From a virus: a DNA stretch of 34,415 nt. Of this stretch, positions 7,481 through 17,931 are shown piece by piece. The position numbers were made by a program, and so were the translations under genes. The stretch is taken from IMG/VR virus record IMGVR_UViG_3300030390_000425, positions 1 through 34,415 of that record, one strand, 5' to 3'. The notes under the pieces were generated by a model, which worked only from the letters and a program-made list of their open reading frames with translations, was not told where the DNA came from and ran no database searches. How positions within the stretch are numbered: the stretch's first letter is position 1; each line of letters opens with the position of its first letter.

Positions 7481-10400
7481 TACCGTAGACCCTCTGCTTT
7501 CAACTGTTCCACTTGCTGATATGCTTTGCGCATATTTGCATATCTTGGACTTTCAATCAACGCTTCCTCACCAGCTTTAATAAATTTCGCATTAAGCCCT
7601 CTTAGAAAAGTAACCTTAACCGAATCGTCCATTTCTTGGTATTCTCTGGTTGAGGTAAATACCGCCAGTGCATTTCTAAAGTCTAAAGCCCCATAGCCAT
7701 CTATGGAAAGCTCTATTTCATTCTTGGCTAAATTTATTAAATCCGATTGCATGCCGTAACTTAGTTTAATTTGCCCCATAGTTTCTGGATTGGTAAGGGG
7801 CCATTTGTTCGTCATTGCTTGCAACCTGATCAATTCTTTTTCGTATGGTTCTAGCTTTTCGCCTTTTTTTAGACGAAAGCCGGATACGTTGCTAAACACC
7901 GCCGCCACTGGATTAACCGCAAAGCTAAACTCATCAGACCCTTTTGCGTTTCCAAAGGTGTCGTACACCACAGCGTTAAGATCTCTTTCGTCGCGGATAA
8001 AACTGTCCTTAGATTGCAGGGCATTCATCTCTTGAACATATTCCAAAACCCCCCGGCCCGTATCACTCTTTTGAGTTCCTACAACAGCATAGTTTGGCGT
8101 GCCGTCTGGCAATGGAAAAGCAAAAGTTTTCTTTCCATTTTCGTCAACAGAAATCGCTTCTACTTCTTTTAAAGTGTAATATTCAAAGTCTTCCCGAGGG
8201 CGAACCCTTGTAGGATCTGCTAAACGCTGAAACATGCGTTGCAATGAGCTGACAGGATTAGGGAAGCCTGCAATGGTTGCGCTTTCTGCGTAGCTGCGAG
8301 AAAGCTTGGCCGCATCGTAACCATCTAAAAATGAAACAACATCAGAAATGCCTTGCAACATAGGAAGCTCTTTATAGTAATCCATTGTTGCTAAAATAGC
8401 TGCTTGAGCATAATTCTCCCGCAACTCTGGATCGTTAGTCTTGTTTGCGCGCTGTACTGTGTCGGCCGTAATCGCAAGCAAACCGCCAACAGGCTCAAAC
8501 CCTGCAAAGCTTACATAGCGTAAAGGGCCGTTTGGCGCGCCGAAACTATCATATAGTGACATGCCTTCTGGAAAGCCTTCGCCCTTTAAAACAAAGCTGT
8601 AAGGTTGCCAGCCAGGTGGCAAGGCGTTGCGTGATGCTTTGTCATTTGGCATAGATCCGGTTATCTTGCCGTCCATTGCAAACTGAGCGGTTTGGAACAT
8701 AACAGCCCCACCCATAGTGTAACGACCAAGGGCTAGCTGTCGCGCACGATTGCCGTTTTTTCCTGTCAAATCTACAATAGATTTGCTAGGCATCCCTGGC
8801 ACATATTCCATCGTGCGCAACACAGCATTGGTTGGGGCTGTTACAAATGGCATAATAAACCGTCCCAAAAGGGTGCGCTGCAATTTTCCTGTTACGTCCC
8901 CAAAAGCCCCCAAGTCAGATTGAAGTGTGTCAAACTTAGATTGAGCGACTAAATCATCCGCCACAGACGATGGATCTAACAACATCATTCCAGCTTCATC
9001 TAAAGCCTCTTGCTCACTCATGCCTTCGCGCAAAGAATGTTGGTAGCGCCTATTAATCTGAGTATAAAATTCTCCACGCTGAGAAATTGTTTTTGTGAAC
9101 TCATCAGCCGCAAGCAACAAACGGAACGGAATCCGCATACGCTTGCCAACTTCGTCTATTGACCTACCAAAAAAACTATCGCCAGAGCTAACACTTGGGG
9201 AATATCTTTCAATGTCTAGCTTGGTAGCTCCGGCAGGCATCTCAGTGCGCCATGCAATAGATCCTGCTTTTAGCGCGTCTCTGTACGCGTCTGACCATCC
9301 TTTTACTCTTAAAAGCGCATCTTCCATGTAGGCTTGATCTTCACTTATAGGAGCGTGTACTTGGCCAAACGGTTTTTTAATTCCTCTTGCAATGCCGCCA
9401 TACATACCGGCTACAACTTCTGTCGGTAGTTGAAACAGCATAAATGATGTTGTGCCAATTATGTTTTTCATTTGCGTGGCTGGTGAAGACAAAAGCCCCG
9501 CCAAGTAGGCTTGGTGAACCGCGTTTTTTGTCTTTGCGTACTTACCAACTTCAGCCACTCTGTTAATGCCGGACAAGCCATTTTCTTTTGCAGTGCTTAA
9601 AATCGCCGCAGCCAAAGCATCTGTGCTTTGATTAGCCCCTGTTTCAGAAAGAAGTCTTTGGGCCTCTTCTCCAAATGCTTTCGCGTCCAACTCCCCGTCA
9701 ACTCTAATCTGAAAAGATTGCAATGCCCGAGCTGCTTCAGTTTGCGCCCCTTTTAACTGCAATTGAATGCCGCTGTGAATCGAAAGCTGCCTGCGAAATC
9801 TTAATTTGACATCAGCCCCAGCAGTTCCTAATTTTATCTGCTCTGCAAGTTTCGTAAGCGTGTCAGCACTTTTTACAAGGATTTCTCTGGCTGCAAGAAA
9901 TTCTTCTGCGTTTAAACCGCCTTCGCCAATTTGCCTGTTTAAAAGCTTTCTGGTAAAACCGATCTCATCCAAAAATATTTTTTCCGCATTTTTTATAGTG
10001 AGATCATTTGGTATTTTGCCACGGGTTCGTGCGGATGTTTCATCTTTATATCGCTCACCAACAGCAGTGATCATTGCTTTCACATCATCTGTTGTGTCAA
10101 CGTAATCAAAGTTGAAATCTCCGCCATCCTGCAAAGATACAATGTTTTTATCTTTAACTTGAACTCTTGTTAAGATTTCGTCTGCGACCTCTTCGGGGAT
10201 AAGAGCCGTTTCTGCGTTAAAGCCTTTTGCATCTGCCTGCATCGCTTTTTTTGCTAAATCGTTAATATCAACAGCAGAGGCTTCCGCTTCAGCGGCTTCA
10301 TCCGCAAAAGCGGATTGTGCGTCTTGGATTACATCTGTTGGGGCTTCTTCGCCGATCTTCGGCGCTTTTAGACCTTGAGCCTCAAACTTTGCCACGCCTT

Positions 10401-10755
10401 CTGGGCTAAGAACCTGACCGGCCAATGCGCGCTTAGTTGCCGTTTCTGAAAACGCTCCCGAGTCGGGGACTAGGCCAGCCTCTTGCGGCGTTGGCATTCG
10501 GGGCGCAAGCATAGGGTCAGCCACTTCTGGAGTTAGCACCTCATCTTGTCCTGCTGTAGCCGCTTTAACCCTTGGGGGCTTAGGCGGAACTACGCCGGAA
10601 TCAAGCTTATTCAGCAAATCGAATAGCCTTCCGACACCCGCAACTTGCACACCTTCCTGCTCTGGTCCTTGGGCAAACTCAGTTGGCTGACCAACCGCAG
10701 TGATGCGTTGCTTGGCCTCTTGGTCTTGTGCTACCTGGTTTGGATCAAATGCCAT
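7480..10755 (-). CDS. Large internal virion / DNA ejection protein (1091 aa)
   Basis: The N-terminal 180 residues are Pro/Ala/Glu-rich and probably disordered. A helical middle (about 250-400) includes LLNRQIGEGGLNAEEF. A segment at about 415-455 (YLAGLLSSPATQMKNIIGTT then SFMLFQLPTEVVAGMYG) resembles the membrane-interacting region of large polyvalent or ejection proteins. It is followed by RLLLAADEFTKTISQRGEF and GRFIMPFVTAPTNAVLRT, a pattern I associate with LPD38-type domains of phage internal proteins. The C-terminal third is helical. Size, order and position between the core proteins and the fibre fit the largest T7-like ejection protein. No lysozyme or transglycosylase motif was recognised. 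The start codon is coupled to the downstream fibre by TAATG at 7480. Confidence 0.75.
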   Translation of the reverse strand: MAFDPNQVAQDQEAKQRITAVGQPTEFAQGPEQEGVQVAGVGRLFDLLNKLDSGVVPPKPPRVKAATAGQDEVLTPEVADPMLAPRMPTPQEAGLVPDSGAFSETATKRALAGQVLSPEGVAKFEAQGLKAPKIGEEAPTDVIQDAQSAFADEAAEAEASAVDINDLAKKAMQADAKGFNAETALIPEEVADEILTRVQVKDKNIVSLQDGGDFNFDYVDTTDDVKAMITAVGERYKDETSARTRGKIPNDLTIKNAEKIFLDEIGFTRKLLNRQIGEGGLNAEEFLAAREILVKSADTLTKLAEQIKLGTAGADVKLRFRRQLSIHSGIQLQLKGAQTEAARALQSFQIRVDGELDAKAFGEEAQRLLSETGANQSTDALAAAILSTAKENGLSGINRVAEVGKYAKTKNAVHQAYLAGLLSSPATQMKNIIGTTSFMLFQLPTEVVAGMYGGIARGIKKPFGQVHAPISEDQAYMEDALLRVKGWSDAYRDALKAGSIAWRTEMPAGATKLDIERYSPSVSSGDSFFGRSIDEVGKRMRIPFRLLLAADEFTKTISQRGEFYTQINRRYQHSLREGMSEQEALDEAGMMLLDPSSVADDLVAQSKFDTLQSDLGAFGDVTGKLQRTLLGRFIMPFVTAPTNAVLRTMEYVPGMPSKSIVDLTGKNGNRARQLALGRYTMGGAVMFQTAQFAMDGKITGSMPNDKASRNALPPGWQPYSFVLKGEGFPEGMSLYDSFGAPNGPLRYVSFAGFEPVGGLLAITADTVQRANKTNDPELRENYAQAAILATMDYYKELPMLQGISDVVSFLDGYDAAKLSRSYAESATIAGFPNPVSSLQRMFQRLADPTRVRPREDFEYYTLKEVEAISVDENGKKTFAFPLPDGTPNYAVVGTQKSDTGRGVLEYVQEMNALQSKDSFIRDERDLNAVVYDTFGNAKGSDEFSFAVNPVAAVFSNVSGFRLKKGEKLEPYEKELIRLQAMTNKWPLTNPETMGQIKLSYGMQSDLINLAKNEIELSIDGYGALDFRNALAVFTSTREYQEMDDSVKVTFLRGLNAKFIKAGEEALIESPRYANMRKAYQQVEQLKAEGLR

Positions 10756-10759
10756 TTAT

Positions 10760-13615
10760 TTATCTGGCTCCACTTTTTGCTCTTGCTTCGTCAATTCGTT
10801 TTTTGAAGAGGTTTTCAAGTTCTGCCCCATCAATATCGAGTATTCCTTGCCCGGTGTTGTCTGAGGCCGCATCTTTTCCAAGCTGTCCACTAAAGTAATT
10901 TTTGTAACCGCCACCTGTCTGATCCTCTTCCCAATTGTTGCGCAGCCTAGTTAGGTCTGCTTCCATAATATCTATTTCAGCGTCGAAATTCAACTCATCT
11001 GTAATTGCACCAAGTCTATCGTTTGCAAACTCTTGTATATAAGAAACTGCCTGGCTCTTTGTAAGAGGGCTTTCTTTTACAGCATCATCTGTAATTAAAA
11101 TGCGGATTCCTGGCTTGCCGTCAACAATGATTGGCTGGTAACCGCGAAATAATCCATTTGGCTCTTCAGCGATTATTCGATCAAACAGCGTGGTTAAGCT
11201 GTCGCTATCTCTTAAATTTTCTCCTGTAGTCTCAACAATATCAATTGAAAAGTTTTTAGGATTTTTGGTCATTGCTTTAGGTGTATTGATCCAAACCTCT
11301 GTTTGCTGGAGCAAGTACCCCAAGCGCGCACCAGCTTCGATAGCTGTTTCTTTTGACGCAATCGCTTGTTGAACTGTTGACGGGTTTTGCCAAAGCTCCC
11401 AACCGCCAGTACCGTGAACAGTATTGCCAAGCGTAATACCCGTCTGTTTGTTCACAAGATCAATAGCTTCTGACGTTACTTCATCGTTAATTGCCCTTCG
11501 ATCTTCTAATGGCAAGTTTCCAAAATCTTCACCAAACTTAGCCGCCCACGGAGATCCTGCCCCTGGGTCAACTTCCATAGAGATCCTTCTAGTTGTTCTG
11601 GTAAACGCATCGACAACATCGCCGCCAGTATTTGATCCTCCATACATGCCTGACAATTGCATCCAGCCAATAGCTTGTATTTCTGCCGGTTCCCAATCGC
11701 TCCGCCCCATCCAATTTTTATCGTTTAACTCTTCTGTCAATTGTTGACCAAACAGCGCCCTGCTTTCGTATTGTGGCCCTTTAATGCCACCGCCGCCAAC
11801 GTCCGCAATCAAATTGTCTGGAACATCATAGCCTAGTCTTGTTAAGTGGTTTATGTAGATTTCATCGACAAGACCAGTGTCTCGCGCTGTGTGAATGTCA
11901 ACAACAAATGGAGAGCCACCTTCAGCCTTATTGCCCATAATCGCTCTTACATTCTTGCCATAGCCACTATCTAGGAAATCAGAAATTTTTTGCCCTGCGC
12001 CGCCTTCAATTGTAGAATCTGTAAGAATATCAATTACAATTTTGTTTGCTGACGGCAGACCTTTACCCTTTAATTTATCTTTTGAAACGCCACGCTTGAT
12101 TTGCTCATAAACAAACAAGACATCATTCAGTGTTTGTTGTGGGCTAGAGTTTTGCTGTCCAGCAAACCAAGCATCTGTAAGTTTTGCAATTTCTTCTGGG
12201 TCTCCATTAGCTTGCTTTTGAAACTCTCCAAAAACAATTTTGTACCATGATGCCGCTTTGTTGATTTCGTCTGGAGACATTGTCGCTTCAATGCGCTGCC
12301 TCCAATCATCTGGCTCAATATTTCCTACAACAATGTCAGGCAGGTCTGATCCCTCTGGTGCTGGAATAACAGTTCTTGGATTCTTGGGAGCGCCAGGGTA
12401 AGGAGATTGCCCTTCTTCCATTTTTTGCAAACGGTTTAAGTGCAAGCGTAAATTTTCGTCGCCTTTTTCTTGGACGATTGGCAACCCGCCATCTGACCTT
12501 ATACCTTGTTGCTTTGTTTTAGAAACAAGTTTAGCCACTCCCGCAAGGAGCCTATCAACTCCAGGCCCAACAGGGTTGCTAAACATTGTCGAGCCTTCTT
12601 GCGCTATGCGCTGCTCGGCCTGTGCTGCTGCGCGCATTAGTGGCCCCTCTAGCCTTTTTACACCCGTTTTAAGAAGCTTGCCGACTGCATAGCCAACGCC
12701 TGTTGCCTCGGCCAAGCCTGCAAGCATAATTGTCATGCCCATTGCACGCCCTGTTAGTGATCCATCTGGACCAAAGTTCTGCTGGTACATCCGATAACCT
12801 TCTTGGATGTCCATTACGCCAGCAGTACCAAAGTCACCAATGCCGACCTCTAAAGGGTTTCCTGTGCCAAACAGCGCGTTTGAAAGCACATCTGCCTCGC
12901 TCCGCAACCTTGGCATGGCTGCTTTGATCTCTTCTTCAATAGTGCGAGGGTCTGCACCTTTCGCCTCTAATTCGCCGCGCAAGCCTTCAACTGCGGCCCC
13001 AACCGCAAAGTCTGTTACAGCCGCGCTGCCGCTCTCACGCAGAAGCGGGTCATAGTCGCCTATAAGAGATCCGCCCTCTGACACGATCTTGGCAACTTCA
13101 TCCTCTGTTAAAGCCTCTGTGCGGCCACTAGGTGCAGCCTGCGCCCCCATAAGGCCAGCCGCCTCCACAACATCAGGACTGTAGCCAGCAGCTTCAAAAT
13201 CTTCCATAGTTGGCATAGCGCCGGTAGATGCTTGGCGCTCTTGAGCAAACGACATAGCGCCCTCTACCGGCGCTGATTCTGTTGCCGGTGCCGCAAGCGC
13301 ATCAGGAGCAGCAGACATAACCTCTGGTTGCGGCGCTGGGTAATACCTTTGAAACTCTGGCGTATCGGGGCCAAACTCCATGCCTTCGATTAAGATTGAT
13401 TGCGGGGCAATCTCTTTTCCCCCACCCTCTTCGCCGATCTGCACATAACCGCCTTGGCTCATAGGCAGAAGAATTTCATGCCTTAATGTTTCAGCGTTAA
13501 AAACACTTTTTTTGTTTTTAAAAATTGCGGGATTGCCCACAGAAGCAAGAGTTTCTTCGGCTTCGTAATATTTGTCCATTTCGTAATCGGTGTCATTACC
13601 TAACAGATCGCCCAT
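10760..13615 (-). CDS. Large internal virion protein (951 aa)
   Basis: This is the second of three consecutive large internal-protein genes. Residues 1-30 are acidic (DYEMDKYYEAEETLAS) and 85-175 are Ala/Glu/Pro-rich. A glycine-rich hydrophobic stretch near 285-315 (MGMTIMLAGLAEATGVGYAVG) could insert in a membrane. Around residues 550-620 there is SPFVVDIHTARDTG, GGGGIKGPQYESRALFGQ and, further on, DWEPAEIQAIGWMQ. This arrangement resembles a helical domain of unknown function seen in other phage internal proteins (tentative). The stop lies 4 bp before the next ATG. The role, inferred from position and length, is delivery of the genome through the envelope. Confidence 0.7.
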   Translation of the reverse strand: MGDLLGNDTDYEMDKYYEAEETLASVGNPAIFKNKKSVFNAETLRHEILLPMSQGGYVQIGEEGGGKEIAPQSILIEGMEFGPDTPEFQRYYPAPQPEVMSAAPDALAAPATESAPVEGAMSFAQERQASTGAMPTMEDFEAAGYSPDVVEAAGLMGAQAAPSGRTEALTEDEVAKIVSEGGSLIGDYDPLLRESGSAAVTDFAVGAAVEGLRGELEAKGADPRTIEEEIKAAMPRLRSEADVLSNALFGTGNPLEVGIGDFGTAGVMDIQEGYRMYQQNFGPDGSLTGRAMGMTIMLAGLAEATGVGYAVGKLLKTGVKRLEGPLMRAAAQAEQRIAQEGSTMFSNPVGPGVDRLLAGVAKLVSKTKQQGIRSDGGLPIVQEKGDENLRLHLNRLQKMEEGQSPYPGAPKNPRTVIPAPEGSDLPDIVVGNIEPDDWRQRIEATMSPDEINKAASWYKIVFGEFQKQANGDPEEIAKLTDAWFAGQQNSSPQQTLNDVLFVYEQIKRGVSKDKLKGKGLPSANKIVIDILTDSTIEGGAGQKISDFLDSGYGKNVRAIMGNKAEGGSPFVVDIHTARDTGLVDEIYINHLTRLGYDVPDNLIADVGGGGIKGPQYESRALFGQQLTEELNDKNWMGRSDWEPAEIQAIGWMQLSGMYGGSNTGGDVVDAFTRTTRRISMEVDPGAGSPWAAKFGEDFGNLPLEDRRAINDEVTSEAIDLVNKQTGITLGNTVHGTGGWELWQNPSTVQQAIASKETAIEAGARLGYLLQQTEVWINTPKAMTKNPKNFSIDIVETTGENLRDSDSLTTLFDRIIAEEPNGLFRGYQPIIVDGKPGIRILITDDAVKESPLTKSQAVSYIQEFANDRLGAITDELNFDAEIDIMEADLTRLRNNWEEDQTGGGYKNYFSGQLGKDAASDNTGQGILDIDGAELENLFKKRIDEARAKSGAR

Positions 13616-15387
13616 TAAAACAATCCTTTATTTGAATACTTGCGGACTTTTGATTTAGTTCTTATGTATTTATTTTCAGATTCGGCTTGCTCTGTTGCTG
13701 TCAGGCTTTCATACCAGCGATCTAAAGCTCCCATAGGGTCAGCTTGAAATTCAGAATCAAAAGAAAGTTCTGGTATGCTTCTAAGCGCAGTTTCCATATC
13801 GCTTTCAAAGTTTTCCCTTAATTGTTCTACATAAATGTCTTCATATTCTTTTATTTGTTCTTTAGCATAAGCAAGGATTTCCTTGGATGTCATAGGGTCG
13901 CCTTCGGCCTTTCTGTCAAAAAACTCTTCTTGCAAAGCTCCATCCGCAGCTTCAAAAGCAGCCTTAGAAGCTGCGGATAAGTCAGAATCGTTGTTGGCTG
14001 CTTGCTGGGCGTTATAGTTAAAACGCCTCTTTATTATATTTGTTGCTCCTGCTTTAAAAATGTTACCGCTTGTAGCAATTTTATTTCTTAGACCTATATG
14101 TTGATCCAAAGAAAGATTTGGTTTATTTGAATTTAGTTCCTCAACAGTGAGAGTTCCCTCTGTAGCCATTCCGTTTAGCATGCTATATGTTTCGCCATCA
14201 CCATTTCCAGGAGTTCTAAAAACAAGATCTGTTTCAGAAGACAAAACTTCTTCCATTTTAGCTTGCTGCTCGGGACTAGCCCACATCTGCCGCGTCAACC
14301 CATCGAACAAAATGTTTTGAGCCACCGATCCTGTAAACTCGCCGACATCTTCTCCATAGGTTCGGTAGACGTTTTTCATATCAATAGGGTCTAACAGATC
14401 TCTTAATGTTTCCACTTGAACTGTGTCTTCTTTGTCTAACGATATAACAAAATTGTAAGCTCTGACGTTGGCTTTGCCTATTTCTTCTTCGCGCTCACCC
14501 TCAAGCTTTTCTTTAGCGTTAAAAAATGTAGAAGCCATTTTTATTGTATCTTGAACAACTTCTTTAGCTTTTTCTGCTGGAACGCTTTGGAGCATATTAA
14601 TGACATGCGAAGGAAAACCATTGATTCCCACCATATCTTTTGGGTCAAGATCCCCCGAGTTCACCCTGTCAATTTGGTCTAAAAGGCCGGAAAGACCAAC
14701 CGCAAGTCCAAGATCGTCACCCGCATAAGCTGGAATAAGATTTTCTAATGCCTTGTTTAAGATCTTTTGGCTGACATCACCCATAATCTCAGGGTTGATA
14801 CCACCGGCTGCAACAGCCCGATTGTGAATGCTTGTCAGACCAGCTTGAGACATAGCAAGCTCATCGACAGTCATATCAAGATTAGGGTCTGACAAAGTGG
14901 CTATTTGCTGATCTTGCAAAGCTTTAAGAGCAGCCTGCCTGCGCTTTTCAATCTTTATATCAACAACTTCTTTTAAGCGGAACTTAATTGGGATTTCCAT
15001 TTGCCGAAAGCTGTTGTCAAAATCCTGCAACGCATATTTGTTTTTGCCAACAGTAGCGCGAAGCTCATTAAAAACGCCATTTACGCCTTCGTTATATTTG
15101 TTTTCGCCATCAAAGATATTTGCAAAATCTGTGCTTTTCTCCAACGTGCTAGACAAACCCATCAAGGCTTCTTTTGCAGAAAAGATAGCTTCGTTCTTTT
15201 GCGTTTCGACAATCATCTTGTAGCGCATGTTGGCGTATTCACCAACTTGGTTTATAATTTCTGTGCCTACTGCACCCTTCTGCAACGCAGCATTTACAAA
15301 AGGCTGGGCGTTCATCCTAGCAGTAATCCGAGCGCCGGGGGCTTCGGATGTTGGCCGCAATTGCGATTTATAAACTGGTATCTGCAT
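13615..15387 (-). CDS. Internal virion protein, mostly helical (590 aa)
   Basis: The sequence is almost wholly helical and highly charged, without catalytic motifs I recognise. It begins MQIPVYKSQLRPTSEAPGARI, a short motif common at the start of internal core proteins of marine podoviruses as I recall. Helices such as IKIEKRRQAALKALQDQQIATL and EREEEIGKANVRAYNF follow. It lies in the ejection-protein block with the same order as T7 gp14-gp15-gp16 (small, medium, large), so it is the gp15-position protein. Its stop overlaps the next ATG as TAATG at 13615. Function is inferred from synteny. Confidence 0.72.
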   Translation of the reverse strand: MQIPVYKSQLRPTSEAPGARITARMNAQPFVNAALQKGAVGTEIINQVGEYANMRYKMIVETQKNEAIFSAKEALMGLSSTLEKSTDFANIFDGENKYNEGVNGVFNELRATVGKNKYALQDFDNSFRQMEIPIKFRLKEVVDIKIEKRRQAALKALQDQQIATLSDPNLDMTVDELAMSQAGLTSIHNRAVAAGGINPEIMGDVSQKILNKALENLIPAYAGDDLGLAVGLSGLLDQIDRVNSGDLDPKDMVGINGFPSHVINMLQSVPAEKAKEVVQDTIKMASTFFNAKEKLEGEREEEIGKANVRAYNFVISLDKEDTVQVETLRDLLDPIDMKNVYRTYGEDVGEFTGSVAQNILFDGLTRQMWASPEQQAKMEEVLSSETDLVFRTPGNGDGETYSMLNGMATEGTLTVEELNSNKPNLSLDQHIGLRNKIATSGNIFKAGATNIIKRRFNYNAQQAANNDSDLSAASKAAFEAADGALQEEFFDRKAEGDPMTSKEILAYAKEQIKEYEDIYVEQLRENFESDMETALRSIPELSFDSEFQADPMGALDRWYESLTATEQAESENKYIRTKSKVRKYSNKGLF

Positions 15388-15403
15388 TATATAAACATCT
15401 CAA

Positions 15404-15919
15404 TTATGTGAACATATTGTTGTTAGAAGCAAATTGACCCGCTCGGCCAAAGCTCTGTATTAAGCTGGTTGTGCCTTGCGCCCTTAAACCAGCGGCCTGC
15501 GCCCCGCCTTCCATGCGTGACAGTTCAGCACTTAGCTCTAAGCTTTCTTGCTGATCGTTGATCTGCATGTTTGTGACTGTATTATTAAAATCAACAATCG
15601 CTTGATCGTACTCAAACTCACGCGCGGCCTGACGCATAACTCGCATTGGCGTGCCATGTGAAATATCTATACCAGCGCCGCTGTATTGAGTGACAATCGA
15701 TCCTTGAGCTTCCGCAAAGCGAAACCTATCAACACGCTCCTGCAAAACAGCATTGCGATTAATGATCTCACGTTGCTTTTCCAGTAAGCCAATGTCGCGC
15801 TCAATGAGTCCTGCGTTAAACTCGCCCACTCTTGCAGCGGCAGCGGCAGCTTTGTTTGCAGAGCTTTTTGCACTTAGCCCACCAAGTATTGTTGCACCAA
15901 GTGTTAGTATTTCAAACAT
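15404..15919 (-). CDS. Small internal core protein, gp14 position (171 aa)
   Basis: I chose ATG at 15919 rather than an upstream TTG at 15925 because GAGGTG lies seven bases before this ATG. The N-terminus (MFEILTLGATILGGLSAKSSANKAAAAAARVGEFNA) is a glycine/alanine-rich hydrophobic helix followed by a long coiled helix (IERDIGLLEKQREIINRN). Further on are GTPMRVMRQAAREFEYD and a Gly/Ala/Ser-rich tail. This pattern and size match small internal core proteins of T7-like marine phages that lead the ejection-protein block. It lies between tail tube protein B and the gp15-like protein. Confidence 0.8.
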   Translation of the reverse strand: MFEILTLGATILGGLSAKSSANKAAAAAARVGEFNAGLIERDIGLLEKQREIINRNAVLQERVDRFRFAEAQGSIVTQYSGAGIDISHGTPMRVMRQAAREFEYDQAIVDFNNTVTNMQINDQQESLELSAELSRMEGGAQAAGLRAQGTTSLIQSFGRAGQFASNNNMFT

Positions 15920-15930
15920 ACTCAATCACC

Positions 15931-17931
15931 TCACAAATCAAATGTGTTCATGCGTGGATATAGCGCAAGAACAGTCATTGGTAGTGGCTGTGATTGCCGC
16001 ACATAGATGCGATCACCATCAACGAAACCGCCGTCAAACTCGATTTCTTTGTCTCCAGTGAATAATGGCACAGCTTCATCCATATTCATAGAGCTGTCGC
16101 GAAAAAATATTCTGTCAGCGTTTCCGCTTTCTGTGCCTACTTCGGCGCCAACTGTCTCATGGAACCTCACGGTTATGTCGTGAATCCTTTTCGGCTTGCC
16201 TTGGGAGGTGCCGTCTTGAGATCCAGACTCTAGGCGCATTGTTTGCATTTCGCTTGTGTAACCGAACCCCAGCGCCCCGCTTGTAACTGAAAAGTCTAGC
16301 GTCACACCGCCACCCGAAACCGTTTCGTCCGCGTGTGTGGCTCCGTTAGCTAAAATAGATAGGGTCTGGCCCTCAAGGTGATAGAGGCCAGAAAGTGTTG
16401 AGGTAGCAGATCCAGAGTAAGCCAAACCGCTGTCTACAAAAAACGCAGCCGTTGTGTCGCTACCAAAATTAAACGTCTTCATAACTTCAACATAGCGCTT
16501 GGTTACGCTGTTGATCGTGCGCTTTACTATCATGTAAAGCTCATCCTCACCGCTGTCTGTCGGCAAAGTAATTATGCTCTCAACTACAGCCTGACCACTT
16601 CCAAACGACCCGCCAATGATGTGCTTGTGCCAAGCAACAATTTCTTCTTCCCGCCGGTAAGTCAAACCAAGCAAAGTGCCATCAGTGCGGCGCGCCCAAA
16701 CAATGCTTTCCGGCTCTTGTTGATAGGCAAACTCTTGGATGCCGCCTTCGGTTAAATGTTCTGAAAGAATGGTAATGTCTGGAGCCGCATATCCTGCGAC
16801 ATCTACTTCACCAATATAGCGAAACTCTCGCACTTTGCGCGCTCCGCGCTGGGCAAACAAAGTAACGTCAGCAACTTGGACAACCTCGCTGTCAATGCAG
16901 CCATAGTTAGAATACTTTCGGATCACTGTTTGCGTAGGTGTAATCGGGCCACCGTTTGCGGTTGTCAGAACATACTCGCCGCCAGATGTACCAATGTTAA
17001 GTATTCGAGTAGCAGACAAGTATCGGATCGCGTTCACTTTGTTTGAAGCAATAGTGTAGATTAGAGCGTCATTGTCACCCGTGCCGGTGTGAAAGTTTAA
17101 ATAGTCAGCATTCTTTGAGAACCACAAGGTCTGTGGATTATTGTTTGTTGCCGCAAAAACTAAACGCTGTTCAAAGAAAGTAACAACGCTAGGGTAATTG
17201 TCAGAGCTAGTCAGAACTGGCGTATTGTTTTCGTTAATAGTAGGAGTCGCAAACGTCCAAGCATTGTGATCAGTGCGGGAAAGCGTGCGGATAGCGTGGC
17301 TTGGATGCACTATATACATAACATCCGCAGATTGCGCGAACCGAACATCATTAACCTGAGCAGATGTATATGGGGTTGCGACCTCATAAATCTTTGCGGT
17401 TGTTACGCCATTGTTAAAGGTTGTGAAATTTGTAGTATTAATTGCCACGCCATACAAATCTGTCAGCGTGAAAGTGTTTGTAGAGGCACCCGCCACAAGA
17501 TAGTTTCTAGATTTTAGCTCGGCCATCGCGCCAGAGTTTTCTAAATATACTTCATCGCCGTTGCTGTAGCCATGAGAATTACTTGTAAGGACACCAGGGT
17601 TAGCTTTTGTAATTGCTGATATTGTTTTTGTGGCGCTAAGAACTTGCAAACCATTGCGGAAAACACGCATGTATTGGTTGCCAAACTCTAGCGCGTATGT
17701 GTCTGCGGTTTTAAACTCAAACGGAATCAGCCGCGTGACATTTGAGCTGCTCTTAACTTCGCCAAGATATTCTGTACCTGGTCGGCGCGTCACGCCGCCG
17801 TGAGGCTGCACGATCATGTTTGTTAGAATAGACAAACCTTCAAGGTACTTCTCAATCGTAGCGCGCCCTTCTAGGCGCGGTGAAATTTCCCCTGCGGTAA
17901 ATGTGCTAATCGCTGGTGCTGATCGCGCCAT
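15931..17931 (-). CDS. Tail tubular protein B / tail nozzle (T7 gp12-like, 666 aa)
   Basis: The N-terminus carries the hallmark of this family: F-x-x-GEISPRLEGR, KYLEGLSILTNM, then HGGVTRRPGTEYLG. The following beta-rich body includes LIPFEFKTADTYALEFGNQYMRVF. In T7-like phages this protein forms the nozzle of the short tail, under the gp11-type ring. The length fits the family. The ATG at 17931 overlaps the stop of tail tubular protein A (TAATG), keeping the usual gp11-gp12 order. This assignment is among the more secure ones in the window. Confidence 0.88.
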   Translation of the reverse strand: MARSAPAISTFTAGEISPRLEGRATIEKYLEGLSILTNMIVQPHGGVTRRPGTEYLGEVKSSSNVTRLIPFEFKTADTYALEFGNQYMRVFRNGLQVLSATKTISAITKANPGVLTSNSHGYSNGDEVYLENSGAMAELKSRNYLVAGASTNTFTLTDLYGVAINTTNFTTFNNGVTTAKIYEVATPYTSAQVNDVRFAQSADVMYIVHPSHAIRTLSRTDHNAWTFATPTINENNTPVLTSSDNYPSVVTFFEQRLVFAATNNNPQTLWFSKNADYLNFHTGTGDNDALIYTIASNKVNAIRYLSATRILNIGTSGGEYVLTTANGGPITPTQTVIRKYSNYGCIDSEVVQVADVTLFAQRGARKVREFRYIGEVDVAGYAAPDITILSEHLTEGGIQEFAYQQEPESIVWARRTDGTLLGLTYRREEEIVAWHKHIIGGSFGSGQAVVESIITLPTDSGEDELYMIVKRTINSVTKRYVEVMKTFNFGSDTTAAFFVDSGLAYSGSATSTLSGLYHLEGQTLSILANGATHADETVSGGGVTLDFSVTSGALGFGYTSEMQTMRLESGSQDGTSQGKPKRIHDITVRFHETVGAEVGTESGNADRIFFRDSSMNMDEAVPLFTGDKEIEFDGGFVDGDRIYVRQSQPLPMTVLALYPRMNTFDL

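Noticed and set aside
10760-13615. Large 951-aa protein considered as a virion RNA polymerase
   Set aside because: No T7/N4 polymerase motifs were seen; the length and sequence fit an internal ejection protein better.
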